DNA of 64,000 nucleotides from positions 1-64,000 of the forward strand of contig NZ_RKKU01000022.1 in the NCBI RefSeq assembly GCF_003797945.1. The letters are read 5' to 3'. A program made the translations under genes and the position numbers. The notes beneath the pieces are model-generated. The model saw nothing but the letters and a program-made list of their open reading frames with translations. It had not been told where the DNA came from and did not search any database. This document shows, in pieces, positions 7,079-16,092 of the stretch. The first letter of the stretch is position 1. Every line of letters starts with the position of its first letter. The DNA comes from Pseudomonas neustonica (GTDB lineage Bacteria; Pseudomonadota; Gammaproteobacteria; Pseudomonadales; Pseudomonadaceae).

Positions 7079-8719
7079 ATGCACGAGTCCAGACGCAATA
7101 GTGAGGCCTGGCAGGCACTGATGGCCCACGGCGATACCATGCGCGATAAACATCTTGCCGGTCTCTTTGCTGATGATCCGCAGCGGTTTGCTCAGCTGCA
7201 CCGCGAGTTTGGTCCCATTTTGTTCGATTTCTCCAAGCAGCGTTTGGGGCAGAAGACGCTGGATTGTTTGCTCGATCTGGCCCATGAGCAAAAGCTGCAA
7301 GAGCGTATTCAGTCACTGTTTTCTGGCGCGGTGGTTAACCAGAGTGAGCAGCGTGCGGCCATGCACTGGGCGCTGCGTTTGCCAGCCGGGGCTGAGTGTT
7401 CGGTCAATGGCGAAGATGTGGCGGCGTTGGTCCACGCGCAACTGGCACGTATGGAGCAAGTGGTGCAGCAGGTACGCTCGGGCCAGTGGCGCGGCGTGAC
7501 CGGTGAGGTCATCACCGACGTGGTAAACATTGGCGTTGGCGGCTCGGACCTTGGCCCGCTGATGGTTTCCGAGGCATTGACCGATTGGTGTTTGCCTGGC
7601 AAATCACCGCTGCATGTGCATTTTGCCTCCACGATGGATGGTAGTCAGCTATCGCAGTTGCTGGGCGGCCTTAGTGCGCATTCCACGCTGTTTATTATCT
7701 CTTCCAAGTCGTTTTCCACCATCGATACCTTGAGTAATGCGGCGACCGCGCGGCATTGGCTTGAGCGCGAGATGGGCGAGCGTCCCGGTTTACTTGGCTG
7801 TCACTTTCTCGGCGTTTCCGCTGCGGCCAACAGGATGACCGAGTGGGGCATTGCGCCGGCCAATCAAATGCAGCTCTGGGACTGGGTGGGTGGGCGCTAC
7901 TCGCTGTGGTCCGCGATTGGTCTGCCGGTCGCGTTGGCGATTGGTATGCAGGCGTTCCGTGAACTCCTGGCCGGAGCGCACGCGATGGATCAGCACTTTC
8001 AGCAAGCGCCTTTTGCTGACAACCTGCCTGTTTTGTTGGGCATGATTGGGGTGTGGAATACCAACGTGATGGCTATTAACGCGCATGCGATCTTGCCGTA
8101 CGACGGTCGCTTGCAGGCGCTGCCTGATTACTTTGAGCAGCTGGAGATGGAATCTAACGGCAAGAGCGTGAACCTGGCCGGAGAGACGGTCGATTACGCG
8201 ACCTGTCCGATTGTATGGGGCAACGTGGGGCCTAACGCGCAACACGCGTTTTATCAGTTGCTGCACCAGGGCACTGAGGCGGTGACCTGTGATTTTATTG
8301 TGCCGGCCAAGCGTTATCTGGAGGAGCAGCACCACGCGTCTGCAACCCAGCTGGTGGCGCAGCATGAACTGGCCTTGGCCAACTGCCTTGCGCAGTCGCG
8401 TTTGTTGGCGTTGGGCGATGCGGCCGTTGAGGGCGCAGAGCAGTTGCCGCTGAACCAACGCTATCGTGGTAATCAGCCCAGCTCGACCTTGTTGTTGGAC
8501 GAGTTGACGCCTTACAGCCTTGGCGCTCTGATTGCGCTCTATGAACACAAGGTGTTTGTGCAGTCGGTTATCTGGGATATCAACCCCTTTGATCAATGGG
8601 GCGTGGAAATGGGCAAAAAAATCGCCATGGATACGCTCGCTTATATCCGCGGCGATGGCGCGGAAATCAATAATGCCGATTCCTCTACCACCGGGCTGCT
8701 GGCTCGTATCATGGGTTAG
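7079..8719 (+). CDS. pgi: Glucose-6-phosphate isomerase
   Basis: A 546-residue phosphoglucose isomerase, the normal length for the bacterial family. It shows VNIGVGGSDLGP, the SKSFSTIDT phosphate loop, GGRYSLWSAIGLP, and the C-terminal block INPFDQWGVEMGKK. It interconverts glucose-6-phosphate and fructose-6-phosphate in the cytosol. This is the branch toward both UDP-glucose (with AlgC and GalU) and the GDP-mannose and UDP-GlcNAc precursors. The ATG is 3 nt after the dehydrogenase homologue stop, indicating tight coupling. A stem-loop follows at 8787, before algC. Confidence 0.95.
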   Translation: MHESRRNSEAWQALMAHGDTMRDKHLAGLFADDPQRFAQLHREFGPILFDFSKQRLGQKTLDCLLDLAHEQKLQERIQSLFSGAVVNQSEQRAAMHWALRLPAGAECSVNGEDVAALVHAQLARMEQVVQQVRSGQWRGVTGEVITDVVNIGVGGSDLGPLMVSEALTDWCLPGKSPLHVHFASTMDGSQLSQLLGGLSAHSTLFIISSKSFSTIDTLSNAATARHWLEREMGERPGLLGCHFLGVSAAANRMTEWGIAPANQMQLWDWVGGRYSLWSAIGLPVALAIGMQAFRELLAGAHAMDQHFQQAPFADNLPVLLGMIGVWNTNVMAINAHAILPYDGRLQALPDYFEQLEMESNGKSVNLAGETVDYATCPIVWGNVGPNAQHAFYQLLHQGTEAVTCDFIVPAKRYLEEQHHASATQLVAQHELALANCLAQSRLLALGDAAVEGAEQLPLNQRYRGNQPSSTLLLDELTPYSLGALIALYEHKVFVQSVIWDINPFDQWGVEMGKKIAMDTLAYIRGDGAEINNADSSTTGLLARIMG

Positions 8720-8786
8720 GTCACGCCTTGTAGGCCGCACATTTAGCAGCCTGCTGCCTTTTTGCGTGCTACCCGTTTTATCGCTA

Positions 8787-8815
8787 TAGCCAAGCTGGCA
8801 CGGTCGGCTTGGCTA
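8787..8815 (+). terminator. Hairpin between pgi and algC
   Basis: Perfect 9-bp arms (tagccaagc and gcttggcta) flank an 11-nt loop and are followed by a short pyrimidine tract (actcttt), 68 nt after the pgi stop and 20 nt before the algC start. A terminator or attenuator is plausible. Closeness to the algC ribosome-binding site means it could also affect algC translation. Confidence 0.45.
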
Positions 8816-8834
8816 ACTCTTTCAGGGAAAACTC

Positions 8835-10229
8835 ATGTCCGAAATTACCTGTTTCAAGGCTTATGACATTCGCGGTCAGTTGGGCACTCAGCTGGATGAA
8901 AATATCGCGTACCGCATAGCACGTGCTTTTGCGCAGTGGCGTAAACCCAAAAGCATTGTGTTGGGTGGCGATATACGTGAGAGCACGGCAGGCCTTAAAG
9001 CTGCTTTGGCTAACGGGCTACGTGATGAGGGTGTTGATGTGCTGGATCTCGGCATGGTGGGCACCGAGGAGGTTTATTTCGCGACCTTCCACCTGGGCGT
9101 GGATGGCGGCATCGAGGTGACGGCCTCGCATAACCCGATTGATTACAACGGTTTTAAGATGGTGCGCGAAGGCTCTCGGCCCATCTCGGCAGATACCGGG
9201 CTGGCGGATATTCGTGCGCTGGCGGAGTCCATGTCGTTTACCTTGGTTGATGGGGTAGACCCTAGCGTTGCCGCTGACAAACGCGGTAAGTACGAGCGGC
9301 TGGATCTGCGCGATGCCTACATTGAGCACTTGATGGGCTACATCGAGCCTGCGCTGTTTACGCCACTGCGATTGGTGGTGAATGCCGGTAATGGCGCTGC
9401 CGGTCCGGCGGTCGATGCGCTGGAGAAGGCGATCAAGCAAGCGGGTATGCCGGTAGAGTTGATCAAGATCTGCCATGAGCCGGATAGTAGCTTCCCGAAT
9501 GGCATTCCCAACCCGATGTTGTTGGAGAATCGTGCGCTAACCGGCGACGCGGTGAAGCAGCATGGCGCTGACATGGGTATCGCCTGGGATGGCGACTTTG
9601 ATCGCTGCTTTCTGTTTGACGAGCACGGCGAGTTCATTGAGGGGTATTACATTGTTGGCCTGTTGGCCGAAGCCTTTATGCAGAAAGAGGCTGGCGCGCG
9701 CGTTGTGCATGACCCTCGCCTGGTGTGGAACACTATTGATCTGGTTGAGCAGTACGGTGGTGTTGCCGTGCAGACCAAGGCCGGGCACGCGTTCATCAAG
9801 GAGCGCATGCGCAAAGAAGATGCGGCCTATGGTGGCGAAATGAGCGCGCACCATTACTTCCGCGATTTTGCCTATTGTGACAGTGGCATGATTCCCTGGC
9901 TGCTGGTGGCCGAGTTGGTCTGCCGCAAGGGCAAATCCCTGTCTGAGTTGGTGCGCGAGCGCATTGCCGCCTATCCTTCATCAGGGGAGATCAACTTGAC
10001 GGTCACTGATGCCCCAGCGGTGTTGGCTCGTATCGAATCGCTGTATGCGGAGAAGGCGCTGAGCGTAGAGCATGTGGATGGCTTGAGTGTCGAATTCGCG
10101 CAGTGGCGCTTTAACCTGCGTGCGTCCAATACCGAGCCGGTTATCCGCCTGAACGTGGAAAGCCGTGCTGACGCGGCCCTGATGCAGGAGAAGACAGACG
10201 AGTTGGTCGCACAGATATCTGCTCAGTAA
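8835..10229 (+). CDS. algC: Phosphomannomutase/phosphoglucomutase AlgC
   Basis: A 464-residue alpha-phosphohexomutase. The N-terminus [10 protein letters not shown], the phosphoserine loop [13 protein letters not shown], the metal loop WDGDFDRC, the sugar loop GEMSAHHYF and the C-terminal phosphate loop [10 protein letters not shown] are all present, as in P. aeruginosa AlgC. The enzyme makes mannose-1-phosphate for AlgA and alginate, and glucose-1-phosphate for GalU. It therefore joins this locus to the alginate operon at 21 kb. AGGGAA stands just upstream of the ATG. Hairpins on both sides suggest a single-gene transcript. Confidence 0.94.
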   Translation: MSEITCFKAYDIRGQLGTQLDENIAYRIARAFAQWRKPKSIVLGGDIRESTAGLKAALANGLRDEGVDVLDLGMVGTEEVYFATFHLGVDGGIEVTASHNPIDYNGFKMVREGSRPISADTGLADIRALAESMSFTLVDGVDPSVAADKRGKYERLDLRDAYIEHLMGYIEPALFTPLRLVVNAGNGAAGPAVDALEKAIKQAGMPVELIKICHEPDSSFPNGIPNPMLLENRALTGDAVKQHGADMGIAWDGDFDRCFLFDEHGEFIEGYYIVGLLAEAFMQKEAGARVVHDPRLVWNTIDLVEQYGGVAVQTKAGHAFIKERMRKEDAAYGGEMSAHHYFRDFAYCDSGMIPWLLVAELVCRKGKSLSELVRERIAAYPSSGEINLTVTDAPAVLARIESLYAEKALSVEHVDGLSVEFAQWRFNLRASNTEPVIRLNVESRADAALMQEKTDELVAQISAQ

Positions 10230-10259
10230 CGCTGTTTGAGATGCGCATCAAGGATTGTT

Positions 10260-10288
10260 GCGGGGGCGTAAGTAGATAACGCCCCTGC
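10260..10288 (+). terminator. Terminator hairpin after algC
   Basis: GC-rich arms (gcgggggcgt and acgcccctgc, one mismatch) flank a 9-nt loop 30 nt after the algC stop. A pyrimidine-rich tract (accctgttctattctt) follows. This looks like an intrinsic terminator separating algC from the wbpM homologue. Confidence 0.6.
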
Positions 10289-10341
10289 ACCCTGTTCTAT
10301 TCTTTATAATGCTCATTCGTTTTGTCTTGGTGGAGAGTTTA

Positions 10342-12339
10342 ATGCTCAAGGAGCGGTTGATTGGCTTGAGTTATGCGCAAAAACGCATTCTGCAAATTAC
10401 CGTGGACATCCTCCTCATTTGGAGCGCTCTCTGGCTATCCCTCTTCCTGCGTTTGGGCGGAGAAGAAGGTTGGCTATTCCCCTCAACTGAGCAGCTGTGG
10501 TTGTTTGTATTGGCACCGGTACTGGCATTGCCGATCTATATCAAGACGGGGATGTATCGGGCAGTTATGCGCCATTTTGGCAACCAGGCGCTGATCGATA
10601 TTTTCAAGGCCGTGACCCTGGCCTTTGCCGCATTGGCTGTGGCTGTGCTGATTGGCCGCGATAACGGCTGGCAGGTGCTCTTTCCGCGTGCGGCGATGTT
10701 TTCTTACTGGTCGTTAAGCCTGCTGTTTATTGGCGGGCTGCGTCTTGCTGCGCGCGAGTACTTTATGGGTGACTGGCTGATTGGCGGCGGCGTAGGTGCC
10801 AAGGCTGCCAACCGGGAGGATGACAGCGGTATGCCCGTGGCCATCTTTGGTGCCGGGGAAGCGGGCAATCAGTTGCTGGCGTCTTTGCGTGTTGGGCGTA
10901 CGCTCAAACCTCGGGCCTTTGTTGATGATGATCCAAGCCTGGAAGGGCGGATGATTGCGGGCCTGACGGTTTACTCGTCCAATCAGGTGGGGCGCATGAT
11001 GGCGGAGACGGGCGTGCAGCAGATTCTGTTGGCGGTGCCCTCGGCCTCGCGCTTGACGCGGCAGAAAATCCTGAACCGGTTGGCACCCTTCCCGCTACAC
11101 GTGCGCAGTATCCCCGGCATTATGGACATTGCGAGTGGCAAGGTGAAGGTAGACGATCTGCAGGAAATCGACGTGGCCGATCTGCTGGGCCGTGACCCCG
11201 TCGCACCCGCGGACGAGCTGCTGGAGTTCTGTATTCGTGACCAGGTGGTTATGGTGACGGGGGCGGGTGGCTCTATCGGTAGTGAGCTGTGCCGGCAGAT
11301 TATCAACGCCTTGCCCGCCAAGCTGGTTCTGTTTGAACATAACGAATATGGCCTGTACGCCATTCACAGCGAGTTGCAGGGCTGGATTCGCGCCAATGAG
11401 CTGGATGTGCTGTTGGTGCCGATTCTGGGGTCGGTACGCAATGGTGTGCGGTTGGAAGACACCATGTCTGCCTGGGGCGTTAACACGGTCTATCACGCGG
11501 CTGCTTACAAGCACGTGCCGATGGTTGAGCACAACGTGGCTGAAGGCATCATGAATAATGTATTTGGCACGCTAAAAGTGGCGCAGGCAGCCATCCGCTG
11601 CCAGGTTCAGAACTGCGTGTTGATCTCCACTGACAAGGCGGTTCGGCCGACTAATGTGATGGGCGCAACCAAGCGCCTGGCAGAGATGGTCTTGCAAGCG
11701 CTGAGCGCTGAACAGGCGCCGAATTTGTGGGGCGACGAGAGCCGTATTCGCTCGGTTAATCGCACGCGTTTTACCATGGTGCGCTTTGGCAATGTGCTGG
11801 GTTCATCGGGTTCGGTGATTCCGCTGTTTCGTTCGCAGATTGCGCGCGGGGGGCCGATTACCATTACCCATCCTGATATTACGCGCTACTTCATGACGAT
11901 CCCTGAGGCGGCTCAGCTGGTAGTACAGGCAGGTTCGATGGGGCAGGGTGGCGACGTCTTTGTGCTGGATATGGGTGAGCCGGTGGCTATTGTGGAGCTG
12001 GCACGCAAGATGGTGATGTTGTCGGGTATGAGTATTCGTGATGAGATCAATCCCAACGGCGATATTGCCATGACCTATACGGGGCTCCGCCCAGGCGAAA
12101 AGCTCTATGAGGAGCTATTGCTGGGAGATAACCCATCTCCGACCGCGCACCCGAAAATCCACCGTGCTAACGAGGATTTTGTGGCCTGGAGCGAGTTACG
12201 TGCGGTGCTGGATGCTATGCATAAGGCGGTTAATACCGATGCCTATGATGATGTACGTGCATTGTTGCTGAGCACCGTACAGGGCTATCAGCCTGGACAT
12301 GGTATCGTCGATCTGATTTACGAGCAGCGCCAGGGTTGA
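10342..12339 (+). CDS. wbpM: WbpM/PglF-type UDP-GlcNAc C4,C6-dehydratase, membrane-bound
   Basis: From the ATG at 10342 the protein has 665 residues, the same length as P. aeruginosa WbpM. Four N-terminal membrane helices are followed by a CoA-binding-like domain (VAIFGAGEAGNQLLASL) and a short-chain dehydrogenase domain starting VTGAGGSIGSELC. The catalytic block TDKAVRPTNVMGATKR carries Met440 and Lys444, the Met replacing Tyr as is characteristic of this family. It converts UDP-GlcNAc to the 4-keto-6-deoxy sugar, the first step to bacillosamine or QuiNAc/FucNAc. GGAGAG precedes this start; another ATG 33 nt upstream is less likely. It suits the pglC, pglD and pglE-like genes 7 kb upstream. 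Confidence 0.92.
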   Translation: MLKERLIGLSYAQKRILQITVDILLIWSALWLSLFLRLGGEEGWLFPSTEQLWLFVLAPVLALPIYIKTGMYRAVMRHFGNQALIDIFKAVTLAFAALAVAVLIGRDNGWQVLFPRAAMFSYWSLSLLFIGGLRLAAREYFMGDWLIGGGVGAKAANREDDSGMPVAIFGAGEAGNQLLASLRVGRTLKPRAFVDDDPSLEGRMIAGLTVYSSNQVGRMMAETGVQQILLAVPSASRLTRQKILNRLAPFPLHVRSIPGIMDIASGKVKVDDLQEIDVADLLGRDPVAPADELLEFCIRDQVVMVTGAGGSIGSELCRQIINALPAKLVLFEHNEYGLYAIHSELQGWIRANELDVLLVPILGSVRNGVRLEDTMSAWGVNTVYHAAAYKHVPMVEHNVAEGIMNNVFGTLKVAQAAIRCQVQNCVLISTDKAVRPTNVMGATKRLAEMVLQALSAEQAPNLWGDESRIRSVNRTRFTMVRFGNVLGSSGSVIPLFRSQIARGGPITITHPDITRYFMTIPEAAQLVVQAGSMGQGGDVFVLDMGEPVAIVELARKMVMLSGMSIRDEINPNGDIAMTYTGLRPGEKLYEELLLGDNPSPTAHPKIHRANEDFVAWSELRAVLDAMHKAVNTDAYDDVRALLLSTVQGYQPGHGIVDLIYEQRQG

Positions 12340-12377
12340 TCGTTCGTATTTATAGTCACTGTTAATTGGGGCGCCAA

Positions 12378-12860
12378 GTGCCAAGTGTTGATATTAGAGA
12401 AGCAACGATTGATGATTCGTCGTTGATTCTGCGGTTTGTTAGAGAACTTGCCATTTATGAAAAAGCTGAGCATGAAGTCATTGCGACTGAAGCCGATATA
12501 AAAAAATCATTGTTTGCTCAAGACTCAACGACGCATGCCGTGATTTGTAGCAGCAATAACCAGCCTATCGGTTATGCGGTTTACTTTTTTAATTACTCAA
12601 CATGGCTTGGCAAGAATGGCCTGTACCTGGAAGATTTATACGTTTCGCCTGAATACAGAGGTGTGGGTGCGGGTAAGGCGCTGCTAAAGCACCTGGCGAA
12701 GATCGCGGTAGCTAAGCAATGTGGGCGTTTTGAATGGAGTGTGCTTGATTGGAATGAGCCTGCTATCAACTTTTATCAATCCATTGGCGCAAAGCCGCAG
12801 GATGAATGGGTTGGTTATCGGTTGGCTGGCCCAGCGCTGGAGCATTTTGCCAATAGTTAA
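12378..12860 (+). CDS. GNAT-family N-acetyltransferase
   Basis: A 160-residue GNAT protein resembling diamine/spermidine-type acetyltransferases. VDIREATIDDSSLILRFVRELAIYEKA opens the fold, LYLEDLYVSPEYRGVGAGKALLKHLA (84-109) contains the acetyl-CoA pyrophosphate loop (R/Q-x-x-G-x-G/A), and WSVLDWNEPAINFYQSIGA closes it. The substrate is unknown; polyamines or small amines are typical for this branch. A GTG at 12378 is chosen as start because homology begins there. It lies 38 nt after wbpM and is followed by a strong bidirectional terminator shared with galE. It does not look like a polysaccharide gene. Confidence 0.8.
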   Translation: MPSVDIREATIDDSSLILRFVRELAIYEKAEHEVIATEADIKKSLFAQDSTTHAVICSSNNQPIGYAVYFFNYSTWLGKNGLYLEDLYVSPEYRGVGAGKALLKHLAKIAVAKQCGRFEWSVLDWNEPAINFYQSIGAKPQDEWVGYRLAGPALEHFANS

Positions 12861-12886
12861 GATGATAGCGCTCTGCATTGAGCAAA

Positions 12887-12917
12887 CAAAAGGCCACGAC
12901 ATGTCGTGGCCTTTTTG
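12887..12917. terminator. Bidirectional terminator between the GNAT gene and galE
   Basis: A perfect inverted repeat (aaaggccacgac and gtcgtggccttt, 2-nt loop) is flanked by A-rich sequence on the left and T-rich sequence on the right. It would therefore end transcription from both the rightward GNAT gene and the leftward galE gene. Confidence 0.85.
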
Positions 12918-12953
12918 CGTTTGCTGGCGCGCGCTTTCGGCTTTCAGGCGCGT

Positions 12954-13976
12954 TTAACGGTAGCCATCGGGGTTCTGCTGCTGCCAGCGCCAGGCGTCGG
13001 CACACATGGCTTCAAGACCGAGTTCGGCTGACCAGCCCAGTACCTCTGCGGCCATTGCCGGGTCGGCATAACAACTTGCTACGTCTCCGGCACGTCTTTC
13101 TACCAGTTTGTAGGGCAGCTCCTTGCCGCAGGCTTGCTCAAAGGCTTTGAGCATTTGCAGAACCGAGTAGCCCGTTCCGGTCCCCAGGTTGAAGGCCTGG
13201 ATACCCTGCTTACGCTCCAGCCATTCGAGGGCGCGAACGTGGCCGTCTGCCAGGTCCATAACATGGATATAGTCGCGTACACCGGTGCCGTCGATAGTGT
13301 CGTAGTCACCACCAAACACACTCAGATACTCACGCCGACCCACCGCTACCTGGGCAATATAGGGCAGCAGGTTATTTGGAATGTCTGCCGGGTCTTCACC
13401 AATGCGTCCGCTGGGGTGAGCGCCCACCGGGTTGAAGTAACGCAGTAGGGCAATGTCCCAATGTGGGGCACTGTGGTGCAGGTCGCGCAGGATTTCTTCA
13501 ATAATCAGTTTCGAGCGGCCATAAGGGTTGGTCGCGCTGGTAGGAAAACTTTCGCTAATGGGTAGCGAGGCGGGATCGCCGTATACCGTGGCAGACGAAC
13601 TGAACACCAGCTTGTTGATACCTGCTTCCTGCATGGCGCGGCATAGCGTCAGGGTGCCGGTCACGTTGTTGTGGTAGTACCGCAGCGGCTCGGCGACAGA
13701 CTCGCCGACCGCTTTTAACCCGGCAAAGTGAATGACCGCATCGATGGCATGATCACTGAACAGCTGGTTGAGCAGTGGCAGGTCGTTGATGTCACCCTGA
13801 ACCAGAGTAGTGGTTTTGCCGGTAATGTCTTCGACCCTGCGCAGCGCTTCTGGGGAGCTATTGCTGAAGTTGTCCAGCACTACGACGGCGTAGCCCGCGT
13901 CCAGCAGCTTGATGCAGGTGTGTGAGCCGATATAGCCGGCGCCGCCGGTTACCAGAATGGTTTTATTGGTATCCAT
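12954..13976 (-). CDS. galE: UDP-glucose 4-epimerase GalE
   Basis: A 340-residue GalE of the extended short-chain dehydrogenase family. The N-terminus has the NAD loop [13 protein letters not shown]; the catalytic pair lies in SSSATVYGD (Ser) and [12 protein letters not shown] (Tyr-x-x-x-Lys); [14 protein letters not shown] is also typical. It interconverts UDP-glucose and UDP-galactose in the cytosol, using the product of GalU. It faces leftward, ends at the shared terminator, and lies 57 nt downstream of glmS on the same strand. A glmS-galE transcript is possible. Confidence 0.95.
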   Translation of the reverse strand: MDTNKTILVTGGAGYIGSHTCIKLLDAGYAVVVLDNFSNSSPEALRRVEDITGKTTTLVQGDINDLPLLNQLFSDHAIDAVIHFAGLKAVGESVAEPLRYYHNNVTGTLTLCRAMQEAGINKLVFSSSATVYGDPASLPISESFPTSATNPYGRSKLIIEEILRDLHHSAPHWDIALLRYFNPVGAHPSGRIGEDPADIPNNLLPYIAQVAVGRREYLSVFGGDYDTIDGTGVRDYIHVMDLADGHVRALEWLERKQGIQAFNLGTGTGYSVLQMLKAFEQACGKELPYKLVERRAGDVASCYADPAMAAEVLGWSAELGLEAMCADAWRWQQQNPDGYR

Positions 13977-14033
13977 CAGTTCTCCGCCTCTGTCTGTCTG
14001 GCTTGCGTCAGTGCCTGCTGCTGGGCGCTAGCG

Positions 14034-15860
14034 TTACTCAACCGTTACCGACTTGGCCAGGTTGCGTGGTTTGTCGACGTCCGTGCCCTTCACCAGAGCC
14101 ACATGGTAGCTGAGGAGCTGCAGTGGCAAAGTATAGAGTATCGGCGATACGCATTCTTCGACCCAGGGCAGGCTGATGGTTTGGACCGTATCGTCTGAGG
14201 TCGGCTCTATGGTTTCGCAGGCGAAATTGATCAGCTGACCGCCGCGTGCACGGACTTCTTCCAGGTTGGACTTGAGTTTCTCCAGCAGGCTGTCACTGGG
14301 CGCGACGCTGACGACTGGCATGTCGTCATCCACTAATGCCAGTGGTCCGTGCTTGAGCTCGCCAGCGGCGTAGGCTTCAGCATGAATGTAGGAAATCTCT
14401 TTCAGCTTGAGGGCCCCTTCCATCGCGATGGGGTAGTGGGTACCACGGCCAAGGAAGAGTGCGTGATGCTTGTTGGCAAAGCGCTGTGCCAATGCGGTAA
14501 TGGCAGGCTCCAGCGTCAGTACTTGCTCCACCATAGCGGGCAGGTCGCGCAGGGCATTAACGTTGCGCGCCACAAACTCCTGTTGGCCGCGTGCCTGGGC
14601 CAGGGCCGTGGTTAGCCAGAGTAAGGCGACCAACTGGGTAGTGAAGGCTTTGGTCGATGCAACGCCAATTTCCGGCCCTGCGTGCGTCAGCAAACGCCAG
14701 TCGGCTTCGCGCACCAGTGAGCTGCCTGCTACGTTGCAGATGGCGAGGGTAGCGAGGTAGCCCTGGTCTTTGGCATAGCGCAAGGCTGCCAGGGTATCGG
14801 CGGTCTCACCGGACTGCGAAATGGTGATCAGCAGGGTGTTGGCGGGCACCACTACCGTGCGATAGCGGTATTCGCTGGCGACCTCGACCTGGCAGGGAAT
14901 GCCCGCCTGCGCCTCTATCCAGTAGCGTGCGACTAGCCCTGCGTGGTAGCTGGTGCCGCAGGCCACAATATGAATGTTGGCGATATCGTTCAGACGGGTT
15001 TCAGCATCGGGCCCGAGTATGGCGGTCAGCACATGGTCATCGCCCAGGGTGCCAGCCAGCGTATCGCGGATGGCTTGCGGCTGCTCGAAGATTTCCTTGA
15101 GCATGAAGTGACGGTATTCGCCCTTGTCCAGGCTATGTGCGGCATGCTCGTAACGCGTGATGGGCCGCTCGACCAATTGTTTGTTGCGGTTCCACACGTC
15201 GCATTGGTCCAGGCTGATACGGGCGTAGTCGCCTTCTTCCAGATAGCGGAAGCGGTCTGTGACCTGCAGCAGGGCGAGCGGATCGGATGCCAGATACCGC
15301 TCGCCGCTGCCTTCGCCAATGACCAGGGGGCTGCCCATGCGCGAGCAATACAGAGTATTGGGTTCGGCTTCATGGATGACGGCCAGTGCGTAGGCGCCGT
15401 GGATTTCATCCAGGGTGGCGCGGAAGGCGGTCAGCATGTCCTGGCTTTGGCGGTAGTGATGGGCTAGCAGGTGGGCTACTACCTCGGTATCCGTTTCTGA
15501 GGTGAATACATAGCCTAGCTCGATCAGCTTTTTGCGCAATGGCGAGTGATTTTCGATTATGCCGTTATGTACCACAGCAAGTCCTGCGGACAGGTGCGGG
15601 TGGGCGTTATGCTCGGCGGGTTTGCCGTGGGTGGCCCAGCGGGTGTGAGCGATACCCATGTGACCTTCGGCTGGCGTGGCGGCGAGCGCCTTTTCCAGCT
15701 CGATTACCTTGCCCACCGCGCGCACGCGCTGCAGCTGCTGGCTGTCGCTAAGCACCGCGACACCGGCGGAGTCGTAGCCTCGATACTCCAGACGGCGCAG
15801 ACCTTCAAGCAGGATGGGGGTAATGTCTCGATGAGCAATAGCGCCAACAATTCCGCACAT
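14034..15860 (-). CDS. glmS: Glutamine-fructose-6-phosphate aminotransferase GlmS
   Basis: A 608-residue GlmS with both halves. The N-terminal glutaminase domain starts MCGIVGA, where Cys2 is the nucleophile after Met removal, with RRLEYRGYDSAG. The isomerase domain consists of two SIS modules (ACGTSYHAG, ISQSGETADT, GRGTHYPIAMEGALKLKE). It ends LAKSVTVE as usual. It makes glucosamine-6-phosphate, the entry to UDP-GlcNAc for peptidoglycan, lipopolysaccharide and the WbpM pathway. glmU, its frequent neighbour, is not adjacent here. No glmS ribozyme is visible in the short leader, as expected for a gammaproteobacterium. Confidence 0.96.
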   Translation of the reverse strand: MCGIVGAIAHRDITPILLEGLRRLEYRGYDSAGVAVLSDSQQLQRVRAVGKVIELEKALAATPAEGHMGIAHTRWATHGKPAEHNAHPHLSAGLAVVHNGIIENHSPLRKKLIELGYVFTSETDTEVVAHLLAHHYRQSQDMLTAFRATLDEIHGAYALAVIHEAEPNTLYCSRMGSPLVIGEGSGERYLASDPLALLQVTDRFRYLEEGDYARISLDQCDVWNRNKQLVERPITRYEHAAHSLDKGEYRHFMLKEIFEQPQAIRDTLAGTLGDDHVLTAILGPDAETRLNDIANIHIVACGTSYHAGLVARYWIEAQAGIPCQVEVASEYRYRTVVVPANTLLITISQSGETADTLAALRYAKDQGYLATLAICNVAGSSLVREADWRLLTHAGPEIGVASTKAFTTQLVALLWLTTALAQARGQQEFVARNVNALRDLPAMVEQVLTLEPAITALAQRFANKHHALFLGRGTHYPIAMEGALKLKEISYIHAEAYAAGELKHGPLALVDDDMPVVSVAPSDSLLEKLKSNLEEVRARGGQLINFACETIEPTSDDTVQTISLPWVEECVSPILYTLPLQLLSYHVALVKGTDVDKPRNLAKSVTVE

Positions 15861-16062
15861 AACGATGTCCTTGATACAGGTGCAAAGTTTGCGAGTTTAT
15901 CATTGCTGCATGGGAGCGGGGGAATATCCTTGGTCTGGTGCTGTCGCCTGTTTAATCCGGCTACCGATTAAACTGAGGACTTTGGTCGGTCTGTCTGGCA
16001 ATCAGCATTCTATATCTGACGAAAAGCAGTAGAGCCTGCTCTTCTTTCGGCTGGTCATTACT

Positions 16063-16086
16063 ACCGGCGCGGGATTGCGCGCCGGT
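16063..16086. terminator. Terminator hairpin downstream of aer
   Basis: Arms accggcgc and gcgccggt with an 8-nt loop lie 6 nt after the aer stop on the minus strand. No long T-run follows. The 230 bp between glmS and aer hold nothing else that I can recognise. Confidence 0.5.
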
Positions 16087-16092
16087 TTGGCT

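Noticed and set aside
7790-8740. 316-codon frame antisense to pgi
   Set aside because: It is a shadow of the pgi coding frame, with Arg/His/Gln-rich low-quality composition and no motif.
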